Positions 24,801-38,600 of a stretch of 64,000 nucleotides of DNA are shown here, in pieces. Source of the stretch: Echinococcus granulosus (lineage: Eukaryota; Platyhelminthes; Cestoda; Cyclophyllidea; Taeniidae); contig NW_020170385.1 in NCBI RefSeq assembly GCF_000524195.1, positions 1,859,816 through 1,923,815 of the forward strand. The letters run 5' to 3'. Both the position numbers and the translations under genes were made by a program. Each line of letters opens with the position of its first letter. Within the stretch, counting starts at the first letter, position 1. Below the pieces are notes generated by a model. The model was given only the letters and a program-made list of their open reading frames with translations, searched no databases and was not told the DNA's origin.

Positions 24801-25616
24801 GTGTTAATAGGCTTCTAATCACTTTGTTGATACCTTGTTTTTGGTTGCACTCGTCTACAAATTACAGCATGAATTCTGGCTTGTCTTACCGTCTTCGTCC
24901 CGTCAAAGATTCTTGAATTTGTTTTTGGTGCCATTGACGACCATTGTACGTCAAATCCTTCTTGGTTTTTAACGCTGTTCACTAATTCCCTATCAGACCT
25001 TTATGATACCGTGGAATTTCTTCAAGCGGCAAGTGCCTACGTTGTTGAATACTTTCTTATGTTTCACAAGACCTCCGTCTCTATCGCGAAACCCCTCAAG
25101 GTGGCTTCTCATCGCACTGGTCCGTGGCTGTTGGTCCAACAATTCAGCAATGGACCTCCTTCATCGCCTCGCTGGGTCGTGCTGGAGAGGAGGCGGAGTT
25201 GTGTCACTTTTTGAAAAAGGATCTCTTTTCATACGTACAGGAATGTATTGAAAACCCATATATGAGTGACTTCGCTGATGAGCTCAATTCGGCTCGACTT
25301 CTGGACAAGGAGGCGGTTGAATTAGCAGAAATTCGGCAGCAAAGAGGATTGCCTGTGGTTTCTACGTCTCTCCCTTCGGTCAAATCCTCGACTTCCCCAT
25401 CCTCTCAGGTCGCTGCGCCCCTGGCGACAGAAGGCGTCACTGGCAGTAGTGCGGCAAGTAGCAGTGGCAACTCTACTTCCACTTGTCCTCTCACTCCGCC
25501 CAACGAAACACCCTCCGTGCTCCCTGGTGTATCTCAGGCCTCTCAACCCACTGCATCCACGCCGGAGTCATCTGCCGCGCCTATGAAGGCCAGTCTCACT
25601 GCTCCCAACACGCCAT
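21803..25616 (+). CDS. CECR2-like DDT module (N-terminal part of the 21.8-39.8 kb chain)
   Basis: Vertebrate CECR2 is a chromatin-remodelling subunit that pairs with ISWI-type ATPases. The exons are 21729-21934 (first in-frame ATG 21803), 23207-23618 and 25071-25616. Across the splices the protein reads KLAFLMQFFVQHKQRFRFPR, LRLQ|DLYQHIL, then RALLLEHLIECVYD, then LIKVGQDASGSSYYYMD|DLRLYRETPQGG. This follows human CECR2 in order: the VAHFCRVFRETLRLPYFEIEDL segment, LRTRVEILHRLCDY, then [21 protein letters not shown]. Further downstream WSVAVGPTIQQWTSFIASLG and ELCHFLKKDLFSYVQECIE match the next conserved segment. Exon 3 then turns Ser/Thr/Pro-rich and must splice at CCAT|GTAATC, since beyond it the frame changes composition. 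No bromodomain is visible anywhere downstream. The similarity is by eye and moderate. A spliced leader acceptor at 21728 cannot be excluded. Confidence 0.65.
21935..23206 (+). other. GC-AG intron between DDT exons 1 and 2
   Basis: The donor reads CTACAG|GCAAGT, the usual form of a GC-AG intron, and the acceptor TTTACGTAG|GAT. Joining restores the family alignment LRLQ|DLYQ in phase 0. Confidence 0.6.
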
Positions 25617-27589
25617 GTAATCATGTTTTTCGCTCTTGTCTGTTGTTCTGTCCTGTAATTATTCTTCTAACTTTCCACTGTAAACGTATAAAATTTGATT
25701 CTACCTGGTGTGAAGTTGTGTTGTGTGTTTGGTGAGTTATTTGACGACATTTTAGTCACTGTTAGTTGCTATACCTCAATTGCATTCGTGTAGTGCAGTT
25801 TAAACCAAACCCTTAAAGTTTCCGCCCCTGCAATTCTTGCATCGCATCTTCCATTGGCTTGTTAGCTTATTATTGGCAAATTCCAAGCTTTCTCTCAGCA
25901 TGTTTGCTGTTTATAATATGTTTTCGACAGGAACGAAGCTTTTAATTAGCAGATGAGTGACTTTTAACCGAGAGTCAATGTGGTACCCAACCCAAGCGTT
26001 CTGCTGCAAGAATGCATCCTTAGTTTGCGTGATGGCGCGAAGCGCTTGGTGTGAATGTTGTGTGTGTGACGTTGCATCTTGCTGCCCAGATTTTTCTAAA
26101 TTAATCTTCCTTCTTTTGATTGGCTTTACCTTTTGTCAGATTTTTTTCTCATTTTATGTATTTTATCTACAAAGTTTCCTTCTATTGCAAGTGTTAAGGT
26201 CAGGTCTAGCGTGACAATATCCTAGCCCCCGAGTCTGCCTGCGGTGCACTGTGTTAGTCTTTGGTGTTAAGATTTGGCCTTTGTCTCGATGGTTAGGCCC
26301 CAAATAAGCGGCCCAGGCATAGGAGAGGAGCGTATGACGCATGGCTTGGCTGTTCCTGCCTCTATTATCCCACATCAGTGGTCCTCTCACTGGGCCAGGG
26401 TAGATGAGGTCCCTTATGGTCCACTGACTTGAATCGGCCGGGCCTTGGGCTCTTTTCCGTGTGTACAGTTTACTTCCTTATAGTCATTAGTGTGGTGTTG
26501 TTACATATCGACTCTCGGTGTTTCCCCCATTAACAAGATCTCCATGATTTTTGCAGCAGTTTCAGTCCATTTTACACCTGGCTTACATCTTATGACTTGG
26601 GGTGATGATTCATCCGTGCAGTCCCCTTAATTGGTGTGGTGACACGTCAAATTTGTCCCTTTAGTATTGGGTGAACTGCAGTCGACGCTGGGCCCATTTA
26701 GCATTAATTCTCACGGTCATTAGGTGAAAACCTCATGCGAATCCCAGGACGACTGTATACGTTGTTTCCTCTTTCCTCACCATTGTTCGGGATGTAATAG
26801 TGGACGCGAATTCGCTTGCACTCAGCAGAATGGTGCATCCCTTTCGCACTACGTCAGATTTCTTCACTTCTTGGGCCGACCTGTGGTGGAGAGTAGTAAC
26901 TTACCCTGCTTGCTACTCTTTCAGATTCACAAACGCGAAATGTGGTGATCGTTACGTTATCTCCTGTAGGCTTTTTGCTCAAGTAAAAATGAGCAGTTGT
27001 TGATATGCGGTTTCCCATTTTTTCATGTTATTTTAGATTTAATTAAATAGCAAATTATTTGCAGTGTTCATTCAGGTTTTGGAAGATGGATTTGATAGGT
27101 TTTTCGACCGCTTACACTATCATTCTAACACGTCTTCGTGCAGTCGGTTTGTTCTACCATGCTTATTTTTGATTGTCCACTGCTTTCACTTTCGTTGGCT
27201 TTGATTACGCAAAACGTGAGCAGAACAGACTCTCTTGACTTTATTTAATGCCTGCCACCGACTATTTGTTAAAAACAAACCTTGTCACTGTGGTTCCTAC
27301 GAACACGCTTGTGCGTTACAGATTATTCGTGTGGGACTTAATGTAGCATCTCATTTCTTCCTGCATATCCCAGATACACAGACTGAAATGGCAGTTCCGT
27401 GCCTTCCTTGTTCGTATGTTTATGATTAGAAAGGTTAAAAATTGGGACTGAAATAAATTCTGGTCCATTTGAGTATGGGAATCAGTATTTGGTGGCCACA
27501 ATTTTGCAAGCGTAATCTGATTGGAGGGTGCTTTTTCTCGAAGGCGGGTTGTTTATTTCATGTGCGTTGTTCTGCAGCCTCGACTGGTG

Positions 27590-27860
27590 TTTTTTTGTGG
27601 CAGCGTGCATGCGTGCCCGTTGTTCTGTCATGCAGGCACGAGGCTCGTCAAAACAGGGCACAATTCCTCTGTTTGACACGGTTTGGCGACAGTGGCCGTG
27701 TTTGCGTGGTGCGCGAGTGCGCGTACACATATGCGTGCACCTCCGCATCATGCGTCTGCGCCAGGCTGGAACGGGCGAGAGAGAAGGGCTGCCACGCATT
27801 GATTCGCAAACGCACGCAAGATGCCCGTGGCAGATTGGCCACCTCACAACACTAAAACAG
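27590..27860. other. CpG-rich, alternating purine-pyrimidine patch in an intron
   Basis: This intronic stretch is rich in GCGTGC, GTGCGCG and CGTGCAC words, unlike the surrounding AT-rich intron. Open frames on both strands here are by-products of the composition. Confidence 0.45.
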
Positions 27861-29612
27861 CCTGCTTGGAAATTGCAGTGCGGAAACGTATTCTGGCACC
27901 CCACTGCACGCTGGAGAGAGAAAGCGTATCAAGGGAAATGAAACGAGACATGGCGAAGAGATATAAGCATGAAAATTTGACGTTTTTGTGCGTGTTGTGT
28001 GCTGGCACCGCATGGACAAATCAATTCGTGCACCATGTGTATGCTTGCGCTCGCATTGGAAGCATTAACTGGCCTAGGCAAAGCTAACATTTAAGTTAAT
28101 TCGACCACTACAACGTGTACTGTACGAGATGCCTTAGCTGGTGCTTCAGTATAATCGTGTGTACATCGCCCGCCATGTGCGACGGCACGCGCACTTGCAG
28201 GTGGGGACCCACGCGAAATCGTTGGATCATGCGACCACATACCTACCGAATCCTCAGCCCAGTACTCCGTCCTGCCGTGCGCTGTTTCCTCTCTCAATTC
28301 CTGATTCTTTATGTGTTTGCGTACCACGGATATTCACGTGGGTGCTTCTGGATATTGTTCTTGCTCTTTTAATGATCAACTTTTGGTGACACGCTGTGAG
28401 GAGCGAAGATATGAAAATATGTGGTGAGAGGAAGAATATTACACAACTGTGGCGCAAAGCTGTGTCCTTTTCACTTTTTTAATTCCTTTTCAAAGCCTTT
28501 AAGATTTTAATACACTTAGCGCCTAAAGAGGTTTACGTTTGCAAAATGTTTTACTCGAGTGTTTACTTCTTTCACTCGTACTTTGATTTATCTCCTTGAC
28601 TTTTGAGAAACTAGTAGTCCTTTCCGATTGAAGGTGCTCATTTAATTTGTCTTGATTCCCAGGGGTTTCCTTAAACACGAGTACATGATATATTTCAGAG
28701 TTCCAATGTAAGTACCTCATTTCTCACAATCTAATGTGCGCTTTTGCCTATGTGGGTTTCACTCAGCATACTCGGTGAGAACAAGGCTCCATTTTCGTTT
28801 GCTGTGATAACCTCAGTGCACGAAATTGGCGTGCTGTAGGTAGTCGCAAATGTCTTCTGCACAAATACTGGCGCTTACAATTACATCGATATCATCTGTC
28901 TCTTTCAAGTACCCAAACTATGTTAGAATAGAACTGTAATGCTGGATTTCAAAGGTTGCGAAGCGGCATTGTCTGTCCGTTCTCCTCCCGTGCGTCCAGG
29001 TACAGCAAAGACAGGGCTCAAAAATGAAGCAATTCCATGAGTGTGAATTAGCCCGAATTGGTGGGTGCTATGTGGGCAAAAAATTATCCCTTTTTTTCTA
29101 CGGCTGTCTTCCTCGCCTCCACTAACCCATTTTCGTGTTAGTGGTAATTGTGATGATGATAGTGGCCGCAGTCAGTTGCAGAAATTCGCCTTACATCGTG
29201 TATGCTCGTGCACACGTTTGCTCGCCTCTTAGCACATGCGATGTACACGTTTACTTTTCTGTGCAGGCATAAAATTACAAATTAGCTTCAACTTTAAATC
29301 GTTTACACGTCGCAGTTTGTGCATTGAGGGTACTTAAGTTCAAATCGTAAATTCTTATTTTCACACCGACCCGGTAAGCGTAGGTGATCTTTTATTTTTT
29401 TATACCTCAATCTTGAACTTGTTCCTCCCCACGTCTTGACAATCTTAGAAACTTGCTACCGATAGGATTATTGTTTGTACTGAATTTCCGTACATAGTGA
29501 ATATGTGAAAATGTCATGGCAAATGAATAGCTCATCATTATTTAGTACTTTTTGGTTTTGTAATAATGGCGCAATTAACCGTTGGTCCGATTCCGTTTTT
29601 CCACTCTTACAG

Positions 29613-32600
29613 CCACTGGAGTCTGGATACCGGATAGCAGTCATCCGTCCTCATCAACTGTAGTAGGAGGTTCGACGAGGGCAACCCATTTTCAGCACCC
29701 AAACAGCGTGGAACCTCCGCACTCAGTTTACTCGCTCTGTTCCTCCTCACCGTCTCAGCAGCATATCAAATTGACTAATGAGCCGGTGTCAGGGCAGCAG
29801 CATTTACTTGATTCGCCCATTCGGCGACCGGCCAGTGGACCCATGCCTGCAGAGGTCGCTCATCAAGCGGACGGTGGCCAACCACACTCGGCTCCGCCCT
29901 TCTCCGCTCCTTCGTCTGTTGGTGATGGTCGCAGGAGAACTTCCATAGTCTCTAATCAAACCTTTCCCATGAGCGGACAAAAGCTTGATGCCGGTAGGTT
30001 TTGTAAAACAATTGACATTTTTCTCGTCTCCAGTGAATACCTCCGTATTTGCACTACGCTATATGTCGAAGATCTATCACTAACATTTCCTGAAAATGCT
30101 ATCCTCTCACCCTCGCCTACTTTTCGTACGGCGTTAAACCTCTTGTAATCAATACCTCAGAAAACTTGTTCAGTACATTTGTATTCCCTATTTTCGAGTG
30201 GGCTTTGCCTCGAATTGCTACAAATCCATGTCTTGCAACACACTCATGTAATAGTTTACAATGTCAAATTTGCATTTCACTTCACTTTTGTAGTCTCTAA
30301 AGTATGCTACGTGTACTAGCATGTACCTTTAGTTCCTGAAGGAGTGGTGGATGCAGTCCCAACGTCGAACATTGGAGTGTCTTCCTCAGCTCCCTCCCTG
30401 AGTGGTAGCGCGCCTCAACCTACGGCTGCAGTCTCCGGCCCCCTCCCCCCCGGCCCTCTCATGTTACCCCCGCACGCCCTCGTATTCACTACGGAGATGG
30501 CTAACGAGGCTGCAGCCAAGTGCCAACGTACCCAAATGCGCATCACGACTTTCCACTCAATGCATCCACTGGTACAGCAATTCATGCTGCAAAGCGGTCT
30601 AATTCCCGGCGGTAACTCTTCCGCCATTGGTGGCAGCTCTGCCAATTGTGCTGTCACACAGGAGCAGCTGGAGAACCGGAAGAGTAAAATGGCTCAACTA
30701 GAGAAAATACACTCGAAACTTACTAAGAGCAAAATGGCTTCTACTCCTGGCGCCGCAACGGTTGCCGCCATGCAGCAGCAACAAATGTACGCGGCTGTCG
30801 CTGGTAATGGTGGTCAATTATCTCAACCATTGGCACCTCCTCTTCCGCCACCTGGTGCCGCCATTCCTCCAATTCAACACGACCCGCGTACGTTGATTTT
30901 CTGGTGGATCTCATCCAAGAATGTTCCCATGTTTGTACTGTTGATTAAAATAGCCTATGGTAGGCCTTACTCGTAGTTATACTGCCTCTCTTCGCGCGTG
31001 TTCTCCCATGATCACCTTGTGTTTGTGCTAATAGCAGTTAACAATTTCGCCTAAATTTCATCACCACATCTTCGAGCATATGGTGAAAGAAGTTTTTGTC
31101 ACATATTTGTAGCATCCAGATTCGGCCAATCCTTGTTGGTGAAATTAAGGAGTTGCTTCACCACACCTACTCATTCTTATGCGGAACATCGTAGCTAGTG
31201 TAACCCAGGCATTAGCACCTGACTACGCTGTCATAGGTATCAGCAACAGCACATGGTGGCAGTGAGGTTTTCTAGAATACGAGGCGGTAGTATTAGCAGT
31301 ACCTGACGATGACGGGACAACAAGCGGAAGCACCTCAGTGGCAGCACGTTATTTGCGCCTCCTGACTCATCGTCCCGCTGCTGCTGCCGCGTGCTTAAGG
31401 AGTCATCGTAGTTATCGTCGTGTTATCTGTTGTCTAGCCCGGATTGACTTTATCCTTGTGCACACAGGAGAGTGAAAACACGTTATTAGGCGATTCTCTA
31501 AAAACGAGTTAACCACTTGTTATCCCCTTTCAAAGTAGTAGCCCAAATGTTAGCTGTGTGCTTATTGGTCTCTAGTCCCTAAATTGGTTTGACAGCATTT
31601 TTGACCGATTTAAGAGATATTATATAAATGACCTTTTAATGATCATACATTGTGAAAGGTTTCAGTAAAGTAGTCGATCATTTTTCCCACCTAATAGTTC
31701 ATCTTCCACCCCATCCTACCGAGGGCATATCTGCCGGCCTTAATCAGCAGCCACGTGGACTGATGGTTGTTCGACCTGACGAACGTGACTTTGATCGGAC
31801 GTCGTGGCTGCAGCAGCAGCGGAAGCACCCTGGCTCGATGGGGGACCCTAATGGTGCCCACTTCCAGTATAGTGGTTCGATGGACCATATGGTTGTTCCC
31901 CCTCCTCCTCCAGGCGGTGGAGGTCCTCCTGTCCTTGTGGTCCCTCCAAACAATGCTTGTGGATACCCGCCTCCACCCAATAAGTTCTGTGTTCCTGCAC
32001 CTCCACCACCACCATACAAGCGTCCCTACCCACCCGATATGACACCTCCTGAACAGCAGTTCTGGGATCAACAGCAAGCTATGTTTGAGCAGCATCAGCA
32101 GCAACAAGCCATGCTGATGCAACAACAACAGACCGTTGCCACCACTCCGGTGAACTGTGGTCGGCCAACTTCAGGCAGGGGTGGTCTAAGCAAGAAACGC
32201 AAGTCGGTTTCTGGAACAGTTGGTCGATCGGCGTCGGCTCGCCCTCCACAGCTGCCATCTATGTCTCCCTTCAGCAGTCCACAGCGGTTGCCACAACCTC
32301 AACCACCTGCCAGTATGATAAAGTCTGGAGGTTTTGGAAGTGTCCCCATTGGGCCTCTACGCAGCTCCGCTCCAGGCGGTTCATACCAAGCCATACCCAG
32401 TGATCCGTTGAACGGCGCATATGTGGTATGTTTAGTGGTTTTTATCTCTGCATCTGCGGTCGTTGTTATTGTTAGCCCAAATTTGTTTTTACTACTCTAC
32501 TAGTGGCAAACTGCTGAGGATATTAAAATGGACCGAAGAATACACATAGTGATCCAGATAGCCCATTAATTCGTGTTTTTGAAAGAATCACCCCTTATTA

Positions 32601-35600
32601 GATTTGCATGGGTTTAAGGATAATTGCTCATTCCGTGATGGCACATTTCTTTGGTTCGTGAGTCATCATCGATGCTAACCCGGTGTTTTCTACGATGTTT
32701 TACTTTTACCAGTACCATTCGCGTCTTTGTTTTCACATGCAATAAACATGTGTATTAAAGGGGGTCACGAGAACTGGCTTTTGGAATAATCGTTGAGTCG
32801 GTTCTAGGGTATGCACTTTTTACGTTATTGGACTGTTCAACAGTGTTTGGGCGAAGTCTTAATTATTTCCAGACCTCATAGTTTAAAAAGGCTTCGTTAA
32901 TCAACCCAGCTTTTTGAATCTGTAGTTGTGTGCATTTTTGGGGTTCATCAGTGTAAATGCGCCATTGCTAGTGTTATAATGGATTTTTTATCCTCGCTAT
33001 AGGTTTCATGTATTTCTATCCGTTTTGTCGGTTAATTTGACTTTTGGAAATTCCTTAATTTAGGCTAGTGAAACCATTTAATATACGTATCAGTGATCCA
33101 TCGGGTTAGCGCAATTTGTTTGCGTAAGAATAAGTGTGACCCTATCTCATTACAAGGAAACAAGATGGGTCCAGAATATGTACATCAAGACTCCGTTTCT
33201 GTTTTTCATGTTGGCTCTGTCCTAAAGTGGGATAAGGAAGATGAAATGAAAAATACCTACGCAAGTGTCCACATACACACACTCATGCATGCAGGAGGCA
33301 CAAGCAATCAGGCCTCCATCCACAGGCGCGTGCCCGTTCGCTCGCCTTGGCATTTCAATTTGAGGTGCGTGCGCCTGCGCGTTGCCGTCTACAATTAAGC
33401 TTAGCCAATCAGCGCAGTCCTTTCCGTGGGGTGGTATCAAGGTGAGGGTGTTTTGCTAAAAATAGTCAGCACCCGCCACTATCTTGCCCAGTTTGCAAGG
33501 TGGAGGGGATGGAGCAGAGCAGCGAGGTGAACGGGGCAGAGGGAGTGCGAAGGGAAGGTGAACGCTGACTCGCCTTCATTACTGTTTCGACAGTTCCCTC
33601 CTGTACGCGTTAGTGCATGCATTCAGCTATCCGCTTGGAAGAGCATAGAGTCTGTTGTACAAATTATGCGTTTCAAATACTAGGCCTCTCAGGTCTCGAG
33701 AATACTAGGTTTTTAATATACCTCCATCGGAGTTGTTTGACAGAAATAAACACTGTTTTAGCTTAATTCGTAGTAGGAACTCTGTTGGCTGTGGAAAGTT
33801 GTAAGGTTGTATCCGCGGTATTCGAAGCTGACAGCTTAAGTTTTGTTCTGACTGGGTCATTGCATCGGTATATTGCCGATTATTTGCCTGGAATTTCATT
33901 TAAGTAGTTGTTTGCTCTTCATATTAAGTAATTATTTATTTCAAAAATTATATTTTAAGTCAAACTAAGTTTCACATATCAGTTGTTCCATTCTATTCGA
34001 CTTAAACACTTTGGAATTCCATGCTCCATTGACACGTGTTGCCTCCTAGTTCAAATTGTAAACAGTCCTGTCAGATAATCTTTAAAAGTTCGTTAGGTAA
34101 TGCGTATGCGTAAGCTTTTAACAATTAGAGAGGTTTGATTCGTTACTGATAGGTTAATTGCTTATTTTAGAATCCTAGCTACCGAGGCTCCGCCATTGCC
34201 TCTGGCAATCCATCAACAGTGATAGAACAGCCTCAATATCCACCAGTTCCTCCTGGTTCTACAAGCACTCCCCTCCCACCCACAACCCAACAGCAGCTTT
34301 CCACTAGCGGTTACAGTCACCTGGTGGACAGTGTCCCTGTCTCCTCCCCTACACAGCATCTCACTTCTGCGAGCCTCGCGAGTCTTGCGCGCCTCTCCCA
34401 ACTCTCGGGTTCCGAAGGCCCCTTTTGTTCCCCTCCTCCCGCTGTCTCGACTAACTCCGCCCCCTCCTGTCCTCCTCCACCCTCGGGGTACTCAAGGATG
34501 GCCTCTGCACCCGATATTCTTGCCTTCTCCGGTGGCGGCGGTCCTGCCATGATTGCCAATCCCGATAGTGATCCAAGCTCTCTCTTCTCAATAGGCTCTG
34601 CTCCCACAAACTCTAGTACTGGAGGTGGTGGTCCCTCTTATCAGGCCGTGGCGATACCCCCAGGAAGTCAGCAGGTGAGAATTCTTCTCAAGTTTTCATA
34701 GGATCTGCCTTGGCGAAGGTACTTTACCATGGTCGTCTACCACTTTTTTAAAGCGTATGCTTTGCTTAAAATATATGGATTGTTTCTCAATTTACTTTCT
34801 TACATAATTTTGCCTTTGTGGTCACTTTATCCTGTTATTGTGCTGTTTCTGCCTTAAAAAATGTCTTATCACACTACCGCAAGTAACGGCTTATTGGTCT
34901 GATATTGTTACCGCTCATTTCTTGACTTTTAGTGTAAAAACTCATTTATGTCTGATTCCTTTTTATTTCGTCCATGCTTGACGACTTATGAGAATCAGCC
35001 GTACGCTGTCTTACATGGAATTAGTTTGAATCTTCATTGTTCGAATTGACGGCTTTTTATTTAACCGAATGCCTGGTGCTTTGATCTTTTCTTTAGAACT
35101 AATTGGTGAGTAAGCGTGCTTAGGCGCCTCATGCCTCTTCCCTTTTTCAAAACGTTGTTCATACTATTGAATATGCTGATATCAGGTGTAGAGTGCACTT
35201 TTATTTGTCCTGAACAATCACCGGGCCCAATTGCTTTGTAAGCGTACATCTGTGTGGTGATATATAAATCACCTGTTAAAAATAACGAAGAAAAGAGGCG
35301 CCTTTTTATTTTATTGTAAGTAATATGATTTGGCTGGGAGACAGACATTTATTAGAGGAAATTGAATGGAGTCCCAAATCTCTCCCTACCCAACTCTACT
35401 TGATGTCACGCATGCGCGATAGCCCAAAACTTATTCTGCACTGTGTATTGTTGCCAGTGTTTTAGTCTCGTGCATTTCCACTATTCCACTTAAACTTCTC
35501 TGTGGGATGAAGGTACAGCTCGGAATTTTTAAATTTCGTTAAGTTATTCCCCTTCACTAGATGGTCGAAAAACAGACTATTTCCATGAATATTAATCAGG

Positions 35601-38600
35601 TATTTATGCGTTTCTTATGCCGTTCGATTTTTCTACGCCTCAGCAGTGGGATTTCAATACTTCACATCCACAGATTTCGCCGCAGCAGCACTTTTCCACA
35701 GGTCCTAGCCAACCTGTGGGCGCTGTTCGACCTTTGGATCAGGTGCAGCCGCCAGGCCCCGGCGGTTCTTACACACCCTCGGATCAACCACGATCAGCTG
35801 TGGATCCCTCCCCCTCTGCGTCTCGATGCCTTACACCGACTTCAGCTCCACCCATCTGTCCCACTTCCGTCTCTCCCACAACCTCTGCAACTGTAAACTC
35901 TATGCCTCCCGCTTCTGCTGCGGCGTCTCAGTCTGCATCACAGCAACCACTTCCCCCTCCTCAGTCAATACAGGTAATATAGGCCGCATCTAGTGGATAG
36001 GACATCCACTATTTCGCTGTTGAATTATTATTATTGAAACACTAGCCGTGGAGCCTGAGACATCTTTAGCCTACCCGCTTTCGTAAACAGCAGTGTTGAA
36101 ACCATGACATTTTCAACTAAAATAGGCGAAATGGTTGCTTAGCCTCCTTGGGACCATATGTCTATCAGCTGACATAAATAGTGTTTGTTTGAAATGTGGT
36201 AGCTCATTTCACCTGTAAAAACGATTAGATGAACTCACTATGTCATGTAATCAATGGGGGCTTGCTTGGGAGCAATATTTGGCCTCATGTGACTTGCGCG
36301 CAATGTGGAAATTCGCGCGTTCGCATTCATTTGGGACGAGTGTGCAGTCTGTTTTGTGGAGTATGGACATGAGATTTCGCAACCATTTCCACTAATTACG
36401 ATTCTTCTCTCTAATTTAGCCCCCTATGCCTTGAAAGCAAATATCAGCATGCGAATTTAGTGTGGTACATGCTTTGGTTCACGATGCCTCAGCTAGGCAA
36501 TGTTAATTTATCCTATCTCTTCTTATGGTAGAAGTGGTGACTATAATTTAGTCTCCCAGACTGAGTGCATTTGGTGCAGTCCACTACGTCTTAATGCAGT
36601 TATTCAATAACTGACGCAGCTTTTTATGCGTCCCACCGCTCCTCAGCGCCGTGGTCCGCATGGGTTAATTAGCTACCTACTGCCTCGTGTGCATCAGACC
36701 GGCTCGAGAGCTGGCGAATCAGTGATGGTGGCGTGAACGTGCAGTCATCAGATGGTGGTACAGGTTTACCTGCTCCGGTTTGCCCCCTCGCCGGTGTGGT
36801 AGGATGCTTGTGCGTACGTCACCTGAATCGAGAAACTACTCCGTTGAATCTGCGTGCATGGGTACACGCACGTGCGTACGTGTGTATGTGCGTGCGCGTT
36901 CATGCCTCTAATCGATGGGTGCGAGAGGGATACTTCTTTCCGCGTGTGCGCGCAGAGCTCTCGTGTATTCAGTTGCTTGTGCGCTCCCCCTTTGTCACTC
37001 CTTCCTTTAGCAGCATCTCGTTGCGCGCCTGGTGCGCACTTCTACCACCGCACTCAATTATCATTAGAAAGTTTTGAGTCGGCGTTTTTGTGAAGACAGA
37101 GAGGCTGATAAGTAGCTCGCGCAGGCGAGCGTTTCGGACATACGTGTCTTTCCATTTACAAGGACGGTAGCATTATATTGTGCATGCGATACCGTCATGC
37201 ACACAACGGCTCGCAACTTTTCATGAGTACTAAAAAAACCTTAAGCGTTTTTTCATCCCTAAGATAAATTTGCGTTTCAGCTCAAACGTTTCACTAAATA
37301 AGATGGGCTAGAGTAGTCTTATTCCTTGAAGATGGCTATATGCAAGTGGTCATTCTTGCGACTAGGTTATATGAGTACAGAAGGATGTATTTTACAGCAG
37401 AGCAATTTAATTTATGCGCATTTAGAACTTCTAAAATTCTTCATTTGTGTGGTACATACCTCCGTAGTTACGCTGGAGAAGTTATTCTCTGTTTAAGGTC
37501 AATAATACCTTCTTCAACGCACAGTTGAATGTTCAACAAATGAATTATCAACACATCAACGGGGGCTGCTGCAGCGCTCAGATGCAGATTCAGTTTATGC
37601 AACAACATCCCTACTACGGCAGCAACGGTTGCCCAGTGCCACAGCCTCCACCGAACCAGAGGATTGAGTCGCGTACTCCACAACCCCCAAGTAATGTGCA
37701 AATAATGCCAAAGACTCCCCATACCATTCAATACCTTCCCACCTCCTCTGCTCCCGTCATCCCCACGTCATCTGCTACATCTGGCGCTTCTACCCCTCCG
37801 ATGACATCAACAAACACGATTAGTGTGGTCGGAGGACAGTATCCACCACAGCCGGTTTCTCTCGGTGTTAACGGGAAGCCGCGAATTTCGCAATCAGCGG
37901 CCTCTACCGTTCCGCCACCCGTGTCGAGAATTCAATCACCCACTCACTCTCAGGTGGCCCCTAATGCAGTGGCCACCAGCTCCACAGCTCCATCAGCCAA
38001 CCCCTCAACAGTTGGCGTCGGTGTCGCTACTTCTACTTCAGTTACACCCGAGCATCGGGCGACGACAATTTCACCCAGGCAGCAACAACAACAACAACAA
38101 AGGGAGCAAAAAACAGATCACTCACAAACACATCCAGCGCAGCTTCCTATGACAAATATGGCACAGGGCTCAATGGCAATAAGCAGTAGTGGTGGTGCGA
38201 TTCATTCCGGTTCGTTTACTTATTGGCTCATCGGTTGTAATTAGGGTCATTCATAAAGTTTTTTGGAAGTGTGTTCGTGTTTTTTTTTGACTGAAATTCT
38301 ATTCATGAGGTGTTTTATGAATGCGTTGGTGGTCCGCCTTCTCCTAAGGGTGGATTTTTAGTCAATTCACCATCTTTTTCCTTGATTTGAAGTTAAATTG
38401 TGAAATGCTGTAGGTCTACATCCACTAGAGTATAAACGAACTTTGCTGTGGATGTAGATGTACTTGGAGTCTTGGTATTGGTTCACCTTTATATGCATTA
38501 AAATCAAATTTTAATTAATTTTTTGGCAGTAAGTTTTAATTGCTGCGTATCATTTGTTCCTTCGAATAGCGGTACTTCAAGCTAGAAAGTCCCACTTTGA

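Noticed and set aside
27482..27941. Open frames of 128-140 residues on both strands near 27.5-27.9 kb
   Set aside because: They arise from the CpG-rich composition, occur in four frames at once, and resemble no family. The region is intronic in the linked model.
31691..32128. Long minus-strand and alternative-frame open frames opposite the Pro/Gln-rich exons
   Set aside because: Shadows of low-complexity coding sequence. The plus-strand frame carries splice-phase continuity and the others do not.
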